The notes: generated from the letters alone by a model not told the origin. A stretch of DNA of 24,688 bases from Candidatus Uhrbacteria bacterium (GCA_018700535.1 JABITQ010000051.1:1-24688); one strand, 5' to 3'. Shown: positions 1 through 7,455, counted from the first letter of the stretch. Translations and numbers: made by a program.

Positions 1-60
1 CTCTTGGGAGGGAGCCTCACGGGAGTAGAGGTTTTTCTGTTGCAAGACCAAGTGTCCGTT

Positions 61-210
61 ATGTCAGAAAACTATTCGACACCATGGTACTTAGAGCCAC
101 CACCCGAGGCGACCAATGCACGTGATGCAAGTCGTTCGATCGGGTTTCCTCCTCTGAGTATCAGGAACTATTTAATTCACCACTTCCAATATCTCCAATC
201 TAATAGATAG
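61..210 (+). CDS. Possible small hypothetical protein, 49 aa
   Basis: This frame is open from the left edge of the window (a TTG is available at 4) and ends at TAG 208-210. The first ATG is at 61. I recognise no family. The product is rich in Pro, Ser and Asn, with no cysteine pairs, no membrane segment and no clear SD before the ATG. It could be the tail of a longer gene starting outside the window, a small gene of the mobile element, or a chance frame. It is listed because nothing else explains 1-226 and because the next ORF follows 16 nt later on the same strand. Confidence 0.25.
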   Translation: MSENYSTPWYLEPPPEATNARDASRSIGFPPLSIRNYLIHHFQYLQSNR

Positions 211-226
211 GAGAAGTAAAGCCTTT

Positions 227-421
227 ATGAAGAAAAAGATACTTCTAACACAGCACTTTAAGGACGAGAGATGCCCTTGGTGTTACAGGGAGGGTGTTGA
301 TGTTTCTGTCAGGAAAAAATCAATACGGAAGAAGTGCTCAAACGGCTGCATTTACGATGCACCAATTCCAAAATACGAACTCAAGCAGTCGGAACGAAGA
401 AAATACTACAACAAACAATAG
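227..421 (+). CDS. Small zinc-ribbon-like protein of the mobile element, 64 aa
   Basis: A short basic protein with a CPWC pair (residues 16-19) and a second pair C37/C41 in a CSNGC motif. This spacing is typical of a single treble-clef or zinc-ribbon knuckle, and the C-terminus is rich in Lys and Arg, so nucleic-acid binding is plausible. An AGGAG at 209-213 lies upstream, a little far from the ATG. It is followed 13 nt later by the 57-aa ORF and then the recombinase, all on one strand, which suggests a small integration/regulation cassette. No named family is recognised. The zinc-binding reading rests only on cysteine spacing. Confidence 0.55.
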   Translation: MKKKILLTQHFKDERCPWCYREGVDVSVRKKSIRKKCSNGCIYDAPIPKYELKQSERRKYYNKQ

Positions 422-434
422 CAAAAAATAACTC

Positions 435-608
435 ATGTCAGACCAAGCTCAAAATTCGCGCCTTAGTAAAACGCAAACAAATGCCTGCGTGCAGCTTGGA
501 ATTTCTCTGGCAAAGATCCATAAACGACTGATTGCAGAAGGGTATATCATCAAAAATGGAAAGATCACTCCGCCGCCACCTCAACACTCTGCTAAAATAC
601 ATGTATGA
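435..608 (+). CDS. 57-aa helix-turn-helix-like protein coupled to the recombinase
   Basis: ATG at 435 and TGA at 606-608. The stop overlaps the recombinase start (ATG 605-607) in an ATGA arrangement, a classic sign of translational coupling and the main argument that this short frame is real. The product is polar at the N-terminus, then has an amphipathic section around residues 19-40 (LGISLAKIHKRLIAEGYI) resembling the winged-helix ends of phage antirepressor or small excisionase-like proteins, then a Pro-rich tail. A DNA-binding or directionality role for the recombinase is an inference from size and position. It is short enough to be missed by default gene callers. Confidence 0.55.
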   Translation: MSDQAQNSRLSKTQTNACVQLGISLAKIHKRLIAEGYIIKNGKITPPPPQHSAKIHV

Positions 609-2290
609 ATCCTCCCAACAATCAATACCTTGTCTACTCTCGGAAAAGTACCGATGATACAAACAATCAAAAGAACTCGATTAGCCATCAGGTTGACCGT
701 TCATTGAAGTTTGCAGAAGAGCTGGATGTGGCAATAGCTCCGCTCAATGAGAAAGGCTTCTCTGAAAACGGGATCATCAGAGAGAAACATACAGCTTACA
801 AAACCTCAGATTTAGTGGTATTGGAGAATGGTTCTGTAAGTTACAAGATCGAACGTCCTAAATTTCAAATTCTCATTCAGAAGCTCATGGCTGGTGAATA
901 TGCGGGGGTAATTTGTCTTTGTTGGGATCGAATCAGTCGTAACGAGCAAGATGGAATGATTATCAAGCAGTTGATGGATAATGGAATTGATATCAAATTC
1001 GTTCAAGTAAGCTACGATAAAACAAGTTCGGGAAAACTGCACAGGGATATCGATGGTGTTTTCGCTAATCACTACTCACGCGTCATCAGCGAAAAGGTGT
1101 GCAACGTATTCGAGAAATTCCGATCAGAAGGACTCTGTACAGGATGGTCGCCCATTGGTTACTTAGATAACGGTTCAGATGACAAGCCTCTGGATCCTGA
1201 ACGTGCACCCATTGTAAAACGTGTTTTTGAGTTGTATGCAACGGGAGAGTGGAGTATCAGTCAACTTGGTAAATGGGCTGCCCAGCATGGACTTACGACG
1301 AAGCCATCCAAACCAAAGCGAACCAAAGATGAAATGGCCTCTGGTAAAGAGAATGATCGTCCAAAGGTTAGCAGGCCAGTTACATCCAAGACTATTGAGA
1401 ACTTACTAAAGAATCCTCATTACATAGGAAAACATAAAAACAGGAAGGGTGATATTTGGAGCTGTAAGCACCCGTCTCTTATAGATGAGGCTCTCTTCCA
1501 TAAAGTTCAGAATGTACTTGCAGAACGCAATGTAAGCGTTCATTACGTTGATAAGCAGCCGTATACATATCGTGGCTTTATCCGTTGCGCTTGCTCTCGT
1601 TCATATTCGCCGTACCAAAAAAAGGGACACATCTACTATCGAAGCAGGTGTAAGGAAGATTGCACAAACACAAATGTAAACGTTCGAGAGGATGCGATAG
1701 ACACATCTGTCGAAGAATTTTTGGGCCTTATTCATTTTACAGATGATGAACTGGTTCAGATTGAGGCTGGAGCTTCTTCTGGCTTAGATAAAATATCGCA
1801 TATACGCAATTCTGAATTGGCAGATCTGGAACGTGAGCGTAAACGACTCTATGCAGATTTGGACTACCTGAAGAAGAACAGAATCACCTTACTTCGAACT
1901 GGTGCAACAACAGCCGAAGAATACGCAAAAGATGTAGTGCAACACGAAAAGGAATTGAAATTGAATGCTGAGAAAATGGACATCTACCGCGAAGCTGAAC
2001 ATGAAATGCTGAAATACGTTCTGACTTTTTCCGAACTCGTAAAAGGCATGTCGGAATACTACAAATATGCTCTTGATAGTGAAAAGAAGGATTTGCTCAC
2101 ACAAGTGTTTACCGAACTTATTTTCGTTGACTCAGAATTTCAATTTACACCAAAAGAAGGCTTTTTAGCGCTGTTTCGGCGACATGAACAAAACAAAACA
2201 CGAACCATTTCTGATTCGTGTTCTATTGGCTCGGGGGGAGGGATTCGAACCCTCGACCCATTGGTTAACAGCCAATTGCTCTGCCGCTGA
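605..2290 (+). CDS. Large serine recombinase (site-specific integrase), 561 aa
   Basis: The N-terminal resolvase domain (about 7-150) has the catalytic motif YSRKST with Ser15 as the predicted nucleophile and WDRISRN (107-113) carrying active-site arginines. A recombinase domain follows (about 158-310, starting GWSPIGY). Next comes a zinc ribbon with C328/C330 and C349/C353, then a Lys/Glu-rich coiled coil (about 385-480). This is the standard large serine integrase order and a normal length. It catalyses insertion and excision of the element through a 5'-phosphoserine intermediate. The last 21 or so residues (GGGIRTLDPLVNS onwards) are translated from the antisense strand of the tRNA-Asn gene, and the stop lies in the tRNA D-arm, so the true C-terminus depends on the integration site. 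The start is fixed by the ATGA overlap with the 57-aa ORF. Confidence 0.93.
   Translation: MNPPNNQYLVYSRKSTDDTNNQKNSISHQVDRSLKFAEELDVAIAPLNEKGFSENGIIREKHTAYKTSDLVVLENGSVSYKIERPKFQILIQKLMAGEYAGVICLCWDRISRNEQDGMIIKQLMDNGIDIKFVQVSYDKTSSGKLHRDIDGVFANHYSRVISEKVCNVFEKFRSEGLCTGWSPIGYLDNGSDDKPLDPERAPIVKRVFELYATGEWSISQLGKWAAQHGLTTKPSKPKRTKDEMASGKENDRPKVSRPVTSKTIENLLKNPHYIGKHKNRKGDIWSCKHPSLIDEALFHKVQNVLAERNVSVHYVDKQPYTYRGFIRCACSRSYSPYQKKGHIYYRSRCKEDCTNTNVNVREDAIDTSVEEFLGLIHFTDDELVQIEAGASSGLDKISHIRNSELADLERERKRLYADLDYLKKNRITLLRTGATTAEEYAKDVVQHEKELKLNAEKMDIYREAEHEMLKYVLTFSELVKGMSEYYKYALDSEKKDLLTQVFTELIFVDSEFQFTPKEGFLALFRRHEQNKTRTISDSCSIGSGGGIRTLDPLVNSQLLCR
2190..2222 (-). terminator. Intrinsic terminator of tRNA-Asn inside the recombinase 3' end
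   Basis: On the minus strand, AACACGAA (2222-2215) pairs with TTCGTGTT (2204-2197) around a 10-nt loop and is followed by TTGTTTTG. It begins only 4 nt after the encoded CCA of the tRNA. On the other strand the same bases encode recombinase residues close to the C-terminus. Confidence 0.7.
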
Positions 2291-2301
2291 GCTACCCCCG
2301 A
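2227..2301 (-). tRNA. trnN: tRNA-Asn (GTT), 3' CCA encoded
   Basis: All cloverleaf arms can be read on the minus strand. The acceptor TCGGGGG pairs with CCCCCGA, the D-arm is GCTC/GAGC, and the anticodon stem ATTGG/CCAAT holds the loop CTGTTAA with anticodon GTT. The variable loop is GGGTC and the T-arm is GAGGG-TTCGAAT-CCCTC. The discriminator is G and CCA is genomically encoded (2229-2227). The recombinase frame enters from the 3' side, consistent with this gene being the integration target of the element on the left. Confidence 0.96.
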
Positions 2302-2343
2302 ATGCATCTTCTTGCCGATGTTCCTATTTATAAGAACGACGGG

Positions 2344-2372
2344 ATTATAACAAGCCTATTTCTCTTGTGCAA
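2344..2372 (-). promoter_or_regulatory. Sigma70-type promoter of tRNA-Asn
   Basis: Read on the minus strand: -35 TTGCAC (2372-2367), a 17-nt spacer, and a perfect -10 TATAAT (2349-2344). The expected start near 2337 leaves about 36 nt of leader before the mature tRNA 5' end at 2301. Confidence 0.85.
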
Positions 2373-2467
2373 CCCCTTGGGGCATATATAGAAACTAAGT
2401 TCGAATCGGGGCAATTATGATAGAATCTTTGTATTAGTTTCGAAAAAAATTGTAATTAGTTTGATCT

Positions 2468-3679
2468 ATGTTCACATACCTTCTATTTAACCTGCTCGGA
2501 CTCGTCCTCGGACTCGTTGCTGCAGTCTTACTAATCGTTGGGCTTCTGTATATTCGTAAGCGTGCTCAAAAGAAAGAACGTCACATGATTGATGCAGCGA
2601 CGTTGCTGATTGCTATTTCTGTTGTGGTTGTGTTTTTTTCTCAGGGGGTGTACCCAATTCATTTTGCGCTTCCACCAATGATGCAAGCGATGACGCATGA
2701 CAAAACTCCTGCATCATTACCTTTGTTTGCTTCGATTGATTTCTTGTTGAACCAAGATGATTTTGAGCGCGTTGAAAATATCGGACGAGATCCAAACGAT
2801 GTACCTGCGCCGATTGGTGACAGGGAGCCTGAGACTATTGAAATTAACGTTGTTGCTAAGGAGGTGATCTCTGAAATTTCTGATGGAATCTTTTTTAACT
2901 ATTGGACGTACGACGGGTCAGTACCTGGGCCGATGTGGCGTGTTCGTGTTGGGGATTCTGTTGAGTTGTCTTTGACGAATGATGAAACATCGTCGCATCC
3001 GCATAACATTGACCTGCATGCCGTGACTGGTCCTGGAGGGGGAGCTGCTGTGACGCTTGTCCAGCCGGGGGAGACTCGGACGGTTAAGTGGCTTGCTAAG
3101 CATCCTGGACTTTATGTGTACCACTGCGCGACACCAAACATCAGTACGCACAATGCACATGGTCAGTATGGAATGATTTTGGTCGAGCCAGAAGGTGGAT
3201 TGTCTGAGGTTGATAAAGAGTTCTACATCATGCAAGGAGAGATGTATGCGATTGGTGGTCTTGGAAAGAAGGGCTTAGTTGCTTTTGACTCCGAGGCGTT
3301 GCTTGATGAGAACCCGACGTATGTCACGTTTAATGGAATCGTAGAAGATGCTCCTAGGCTACAAGCAGAGGTGGGAGACAAGATCCGCATGTATGTTGGT
3401 AACGGTGGAGTGAGTTTGATTTCATCTTTTCATGTGATTGGTGAGGTGTTTGATGTTGTGTATCCGGAGGCTGCTATTGGTCCTGAGTCTGCAATATTTC
3501 AAAATGTTCAAACGACAGCCGTTCTACCTGGGGGCGCAACTATTGTTGAGTTTACGGTCGATGTACCTGGAAATTATCTGCTCGTCGATCACGCGCTTAC
3601 ACGCATGAACAAGGGTGCATGGGCTGTGTTGGAAGTGAGTGGAGAAGAGAATCCTGAGGTTTATACTGAGTTGAAATAA
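2468..3679 (+). CDS. nirK: Membrane-anchored copper nitrite reductase-like multicopper oxidase, 403 aa
   Basis: Two N-terminal membrane helices (about 5-28 and 42-66) precede two cupredoxin domains (about 122-245 and 250-393). Copper ligands match the NirK/AniA family: type 1 H179, C220, H228; type 2 H184, H219, H375. The catalytic Asp182 (HNIDLH) and His322 (SSFHVIG) are also present. The known role is one-electron reduction of nitrite to NO outside the membrane. The type 1 axial Met, expected five residues after H228 in a GM(N/Y)G context, is Gln233 here (HGQYG). Nitrite reductase activity is inferred from the complete type 2 site, but a related oxidase role is possible. No convincing SD precedes the ATG. 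It is first of a probable three-gene operon. Confidence 0.85.
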   Translation: MFTYLLFNLLGLVLGLVAAVLLIVGLLYIRKRAQKKERHMIDAATLLIAISVVVVFFSQGVYPIHFALPPMMQAMTHDKTPASLPLFASIDFLLNQDDFERVENIGRDPNDVPAPIGDREPETIEINVVAKEVISEISDGIFFNYWTYDGSVPGPMWRVRVGDSVELSLTNDETSSHPHNIDLHAVTGPGGGAAVTLVQPGETRTVKWLAKHPGLYVYHCATPNISTHNAHGQYGMILVEPEGGLSEVDKEFYIMQGEMYAIGGLGKKGLVAFDSEALLDENPTYVTFNGIVEDAPRLQAEVGDKIRMYVGNGGVSLISSFHVIGEVFDVVYPEAAIGPESAIFQNVQTTAVLPGGATIVEFTVDVPGNYLLVDHALTRMNKGAWAVLEVSGEENPEVYTELK

Positions 3680-3693
3680 CAAGACGACGGACT

Positions 3694-4500
3694 ATGCCCA
3701 AATCGACAGTGAAACTTATCTCGTGGAATGTGAACGGTATTCGTGCGGTGATTCGTAAGGATAAGTTTATTCCTTTTATCAACACACATCAGCCGGATGT
3801 TCTTTGCTTGCAAGAGACAAAAGCGCAGCAGGGGCAGGCTGAGATTGATCTGCCAGAGTACGAGGAAATTTGGAATTCTGCGGATCGAAAGGGGTATGCG
3901 GGGACGGCTGTGTTTACAAAGGTTAAGCCGATTAGCATCACGTTTGATTTGCCTGGATTTAAGAAGGGATATTTTGAAGACAAATTTGGTGATGCGAGTT
4001 CAGAGGGGAGGGTGATTACGATTGAGTTTGAGAAATACTATTTGGTGACTGTATATACACCGAACTCGAAGCGTAGTCTTGAGCGATTGCAGTTTCGGCA
4101 GAAAGTTTGGGACCCTGCGTTTTTGAAACATGTGGTTGAGTTAGAGAAGAAAAAGCCTGTGGTGTTTTGTGGCGACTTGAATGTTGCGCACACTGATATC
4201 GATTTGGCACGTCCAAAAGATAATAGAAAGAACGCTGGGTTTACTGAGGAGGAGCGTGAGGGTGCGGACTTTATGGTTGCGAATAAGTTCATCGATTCGT
4301 TTCGTCACTTTTACCCGGAGGCAATAGGGGAGTATACTTGGTGGAGTAACTTCCAGAAGGCTCGCGAGCGTAATGTTGGTTGGCGCATTGATTATTTCTT
4401 TGTCAGCGAGAAGTTGCAGAAGAACTTGAAGTCTGCATCGATCCATCAGGATGCGATGGGCTCGGACCATTGTCCGGTTGAGGTTGAGTTGAGTATTTAG
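3694..4500 (+). CDS. xth: Exonuclease III / AP endonuclease, 268 aa
   Basis: A full-length member of the Xth (ExoIII) branch of the endonuclease/exonuclease/phosphatase family. It cleaves 5' of abasic sites and removes 3' blocking groups in base excision repair. Visible residues: SWNVNGIRA (N12), LQETK (E41), YTPNS (Y121), GDLNVAH (D161, N163), WRIDYF (D233) and SDHCP (D258, H259), covering the metal and catalytic sites. It starts 14 nt after the nirK-like gene without an SD. Repair of oxidative or nitrosative DNA damage would fit the neighbourhood, but that is inference. Confidence 0.95.
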   Translation: MPKSTVKLISWNVNGIRAVIRKDKFIPFINTHQPDVLCLQETKAQQGQAEIDLPEYEEIWNSADRKGYAGTAVFTKVKPISITFDLPGFKKGYFEDKFGDASSEGRVITIEFEKYYLVTVYTPNSKRSLERLQFRQKVWDPAFLKHVVELEKKKPVVFCGDLNVAHTDIDLARPKDNRKNAGFTEEEREGADFMVANKFIDSFRHFYPEAIGEYTWWSNFQKARERNVGWRIDYFFVSEKLQKNLKSASIHQDAMGSDHCPVEVELSI

Positions 4501-4528
4501 TTTTCTATAACTCCCTAACAACTTTTTT

Positions 4529-4915
4529 ATGAACGCTACAACGCTTTTGCTCTTGCAGCTTGCAGGGCCAACATACCTCGTTCTTGGTCTCGGCATGATG
4601 CTGAACCCAGAAAAATACTTAGCTTCAATGAAGCAACTGAAAAATAACGGTCTGTTTCTAATGTGGGCTGGGGCCGCTAGTTTGATTGTTGCTGCTGCAA
4701 TTTTAAACTATCACTTTCTTTGGGAGACCCCATTTGAAATCCTCGTTTCTCTCATTGGAGTTGGTGCGGCAGTCAAAGGGTTGCACATTGCATTGTCTCC
4801 TGCGTCATTCATCAAGAATGTTGAGCGCATGATGACTATGCGCATGATGAAGTACGGATCACTACTCATTTTGCTTGTAGGTGCGTACATGACTTGGGGA
4901 GGGTACTTCGCGTAA
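4529..4915 (+). CDS. Small integral membrane protein, 128 aa, unknown function
   Basis: Four hydrophobic segments are visible (about 5-25, 41-61, 68-88 and 107-127), joined by short charged loops, with a Met-rich stretch (MMTMRMMK) before the last helix. I recognise no catalytic motif or named family. It lies 28 nt after xth on the same strand and ends just before a bidirectional terminator, so it is probably the last gene of the nirK-like operon. The Met-rich segment could bind copper, which would fit the first gene, but this is speculative. Confidence 0.7.
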   Translation: MNATTLLLLQLAGPTYLVLGLGMMLNPEKYLASMKQLKNNGLFLMWAGAASLIVAAAILNYHFLWETPFEILVSLIGVGAAVKGLHIALSPASFIKNVERMMTMRMMKYGSLLILLVGAYMTWGGYFA

Positions 4916-4923
4916 CAATTAGA

Positions 4924-4954
4924 AAACCCGGGATCGCGTATCGATTCCGGGTTT
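4924..4954. terminator. Bidirectional intrinsic terminator
   Basis: AAACCCGG (4924-4931) pairs with CCGGGTTT (4947-4954), followed by TTGTTTG on the plus strand. On the minus strand the hairpin is preceded by the stop of the PNP-like gene and followed by TTCTAATTG. It separates two convergent transcription units. Confidence 0.8.
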
Positions 4955-4963
4955 TTGTTTGTG

Positions 4964-5824
4964 TCAGAAGTGGCTTGAGCTGAGCACCTTTGAGAGGAAT
5001 TCTGCAATGTCATTGGAGCGCGTTTCAGCTTGTTCTGCGGTCAGTCTTTGTTTTGGGTCGTCTTGGTCGTCAGTGACGTAGAGGGTTGCAAAGACTCGGA
5101 TGTCCTTTTCGGGGTTGTGTCCGTATGGGTCGTTGTCCATGCGCTCCAGCGCGATAAGCCGAAGCTCGGGGTCGAGTGAGCAGCTGACCGTATCGACGTT
5201 TTGAGATTGCCACAATTGACGTTCGCACACACCTCCATATCCTGGTCCAGGGATCAGCATGTGAAGGCCATTTGTGATTGTGTCGTGAGGTGTTCCTGAG
5301 AGCGCTTCTGAAAAGATGTACTCTCTCCATCTTTCACTTTGTCCCGACTCTTCGTGATAGTCCCACAACAAGTGTTCTGACTTCACGCCTACACCACAGA
5401 GATATGGTTGCGGAATGTGCGCGCTGATCAATCCTCTTGGCAGCACAAACGTCCCGACCTCAGCATCTGTCGAGATTCCGCTGGCAGATCCCATGATCAC
5501 AATGCGACGGCTGTTGCCCATCAGTGCGATCAAGACCGACATCCACCTGCGTAGCATGCTGGGTTGATTTTCACCCAAACAAACGCGACCCTGGCTAATG
5601 ATGACTTGCTTGCCATGCCAGGTTCCGAACATGAATTTGTGGGAGTCGTATGCTTGTCCGAAATCGATACCGAATTCAGTAAAGCATGTCGATTTGATGG
5701 CTTTGAATCCTGATGCTTTGAGCGCCTCAGGATCTGCCCATTCTTGATCAAGGATCACACCGATTCGGTCTGTGTCATGATCAGCAAAGATTCTCTGTAG
5801 CTCTTCTTTCTGCAGCCGTCCCAT
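4964..5824 (-). CDS. Divergent purine nucleoside phosphorylase-like protein (PNP/UDP family), 286 aa
   Basis: The order of motifs follows the trimeric PNP/MTAP branch: VIISQGR (residues 74-80, phosphate-binding Arg), IVIMGSASG (108-116, replacing the usual VTNAAGG), GPGYGG (193-198, replacing GPSFET) followed by E201, and DTVSCSLDPE (211-220, replacing DVVGMSTVPE). These enzymes phosphorolyse purine nucleosides or methylthioadenosine. Several ligand positions are changed (Cys82 where a His is usual), so the substrate is uncertain. GGAG lies 5 nt before the ATG and a TTGACA promoter precedes it. With the PRPP synthetase-like gene in the same block, base or nucleoside salvage is a reasonable inference. 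Confidence 0.72.
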   Translation of the reverse strand: MGRLQKEELQRIFADHDTDRIGVILDQEWADPEALKASGFKAIKSTCFTEFGIDFGQAYDSHKFMFGTWHGKQVIISQGRVCLGENQPSMLRRWMSVLIALMGNSRRIVIMGSASGISTDAEVGTFVLPRGLISAHIPQPYLCGVGVKSEHLLWDYHEESGQSERWREYIFSEALSGTPHDTITNGLHMLIPGPGYGGVCERQLWQSQNVDTVSCSLDPELRLIALERMDNDPYGHNPEKDIRVFATLYVTDDQDDPKQRLTAEQAETRSNDIAEFLSKVLSSSHF

Positions 5825-5862
5825 GCTAACTCCAATGTTTATGGTATTTTGAGTGCTGCTTG

Positions 5863-5891
5863 AGACTATACGACCGATCCGTGTCTGTCAA
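5863..5891 (-). promoter_or_regulatory. Promoter of the PNP-like gene
   Basis: Minus strand -35 TTGACA (5891-5886), 17-nt spacer, -10 TAGTCT (5868-5863). An overlapping TATAGT (5870-5865) at 15 nt is an alternative. It gives a leader of about 30 nt that includes the GGAG. Confidence 0.6.
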
Positions 5892-5903
5892 AGGTAAAAC
5901 AAT

Positions 5904-5927
5904 AGCCCCCGAACGTATTCGGGGGCT
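5904..5927 (-). terminator. Terminator of the CDP-alcohol phosphatidyltransferase gene
   Basis: AGCCCCCGAA and TTCGGGGGCT form a perfect 10-bp stem with a 4-nt loop, followed on the minus strand by ATTGTTTT. Confidence 0.88.
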
Positions 5928-5948
5928 TGTGTGCGTGGGGTTGGTTCC

Positions 5949-6800
5949 TTAGGGCATGATCCCGATTTCACCAAGTAGCTTGGTGACGAAAAGGATTGGG
6001 CCACCGCAGATAACAGTTAAGACGATGATTGTCATCAAGAGGTAGCCGAGAGCACTTGGCTTACCCTCGTAATCTTCGCCAGGCACGTGAAAGCCTTCCT
6101 TGCGCAGCTTTGCCTCGATCATTTGGCCAAACAAGTGCCAGCCGAATGAGAGGAACGAGAATGCGAGTGCCAAGATAAGGCTGATGCTGAGAATTTGATC
6201 GAAGATGTGGTGGCTCAGCAAGGAAGTTGAGTCGCTGAGTAGTGGTCGAGTTGAGAACACGAGCATTGCGATAACTAGCACTTCGAAGTACACCTTTCTT
6301 CTGCCAAACCAGTTTGAGCTTGCATCTCCAAGCATCAAGAGTCTTTTGATTGGACGGACAATTACTAGTAGGGCAGCCATAAATGTCAGTGCCCAGACCA
6401 TTGATTCATCAATGAATCCTTCGCCAACCACCCACAGCAGTCCAATGAAGCGAACTTTGTCGACGAGCGGGTCGAGCTTTTTGCCAAGGTGCGTTGTCCC
6501 ACGGTGGTTCATGCGCTCTACGAAGCTCATCTTGAGTTCGTCTTCCAAGCTGATCCCGTGTTCGAGCCCACCACCCTCATGCACTTGTTGGTACTTGCTG
6601 ACCAGTCCATCCCACCAATCGGTGAGGAAACTGAGTGTCAGCAGGGCAACAGCGCCCCATTCTCCGTGGAGGCCGAGATCAGCATGGAAAAGCTCGATCC
6701 CGTACATGGCAAGAAACAGGCCAACAAGCGTAATCCAGTTGCCAGTGGTGAAATTAAGCTTGCGCGCGATAAACTGTGAGATCTTCTGAAATGTACTCAT
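5949..6800 (-). CDS. CDP-alcohol phosphatidyltransferase family membrane protein, 283 aa
   Basis: Six or seven hydrophobic segments and the CDP-AP metal site split in two: D61-WW-D64-G65-LV-SK, then G106-KKL-D110-PLV-D114. The family transfers a phosphoalcohol from a CDP-alcohol to an acceptor (phosphatidylglycerol-phosphate, phosphatidylinositol and similar lipids) at the membrane. The usual A-R after DGxx is S-K here. The gap between the two halves, normally 8 residues, is 36 residues and is rich in Glu, His and Gly, which is unusual. The total length is above the roughly 200 aa typical of PgsA. GGAG lies 5-6 nt before the ATG. The alcohol substrate cannot be read from the sequence. Confidence 0.82.
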   Translation of the reverse strand: MSTFQKISQFIARKLNFTTGNWITLVGLFLAMYGIELFHADLGLHGEWGAVALLTLSFLTDWWDGLVSKYQQVHEGGGLEHGISLEDELKMSFVERMNHRGTTHLGKKLDPLVDKVRFIGLLWVVGEGFIDESMVWALTFMAALLVIVRPIKRLLMLGDASSNWFGRRKVYFEVLVIAMLVFSTRPLLSDSTSLLSHHIFDQILSISLILALAFSFLSFGWHLFGQMIEAKLRKEGFHVPGEDYEGKPSALGYLLMTIIVLTVICGGPILFVTKLLGEIGIMP

Positions 6801-6846
6801 GTGTACTCCCTCGAGAGATCTTTAGCACATATATTAAGTATTGAAA

Positions 6847-6873
6847 AACCCGTCTTGCGCCCCAAGACGGGTT
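6847..6873 (-). terminator. Terminator of the 189-aa P-loop-like gene
   Basis: An 11-bp perfect stem (AACCCGTCTTG with CAAGACGGGTT) and a 5-nt loop, followed by TTTTTCAATACTT on the minus strand. Confidence 0.88.
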
Positions 6874-6880
6874 GATGGAT

Positions 6881-7450
6881 CTAAGTGTCGATCATGCTGC
6901 TGGCTTGTCTGAGCACGTAATCGATTGAATGTTGTAATTGTGTGTGACCAATCGAATGGAAGTCGAGGTGCTCCCTCCAGAGCAGACGAATGCGTTGCTG
7001 ATGGAGGTTTGTGGGAGACGCAGGTGCTCCCTCAAACGTTGTTTCAGGTCTCATAGATCTTAGGTGCACGACTTTGTCGTAGACCCCCATCTCTACACGA
7101 GCGTCGCAACGAAGCGCATTGATCACATCTTGTCTTGCCTGTGTATCTGCAAAGTGAGCTTCAGCGTCTAGGCGAGTCCGGTCTGTGATGATGAGCTCGA
7201 CGTTGTTGAACAATGCAACAATGCCAGTTAGCTCTTCGGCTGCCACCTGCGCTCTGTGCAAAGCGATTTGAAATTGGATTCTTGCACGAGAGTCAGAGTG
7301 CAGATCAGGTAGTTTCCAGCCAGGATTCTGAAGTGGTGGTACCAATGCTACACGCATTGAAAACCTTTCCTTTGCTGCGCGAACGACTCTGTTCTTGTGA
7401 CCTTGATTGACGCCAGTGAGCGCAAGTATGGGAATTCCACAAAGGGGCAT
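6881..7450 (-). CDS. Degenerate P-loop (AAA_28/NadR-like) protein, 189 aa
   Basis: The fold signature is a beta strand plus loop LALTGVNQGHKNR near residues 9-21, then ITDRTRLDAEAHF and a YDKVVHL strand, as in AAA_28-type kinase-like proteins. The Walker A loop is altered: GVNQGHKN in place of GxxxxGK(S/T), with His for the second Gly and Asn for Ser/Thr, so ATP binding may be lost. The start is set at 7450 because AAGGAG sits 5 nt upstream. The longer frame to 7537 would begin inside the neighbour's terminator. It is a paralog of the adjacent 185-aa protein. Function unknown; a regulatory or pseudo-kinase role is possible. Confidence 0.72.
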   Translation of the reverse strand: MPLCGIPILALTGVNQGHKNRVVRAAKERFSMRVALVPPLQNPGWKLPDLHSDSRARIQFQIALHRAQVAAEELTGIVALFNNVELIITDRTRLDAEAHFADTQARQDVINALRCDARVEMGVYDKVVHLRSMRPETTFEGAPASPTNLHQQRIRLLWREHLDFHSIGHTQLQHSIDYVLRQASSMIDT

Positions 7451-7455
7451 GTTGT

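Noticed and set aside
1..40. Possible left attachment copy of the tRNA 3' end (GGGAGGG near position 6)
   Set aside because: Only a few Gs match; the diagnostic T-arm bases are absent, so the other element end must be outside the window.
334..531. 65-codon frame on the plus strand
   Set aside because: It overlaps the zinc-knuckle ORF and the 57-aa ORF out of frame and has no SD; the ATGA-coupled frame is the better choice.
4141..4596. 151-codon open frame on the minus strand
   Set aside because: It is antisense to exonuclease III and the next gene, both with clear coding evidence; no recognisable product.
6205..6789. 194-codon open frame on the plus strand
   Set aside because: It lies fully antisense to the CDP-alcohol phosphatidyltransferase gene, which has motifs and an SD. 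Its product is low-complexity (Ser/Pro/Thr-rich) with no domain.
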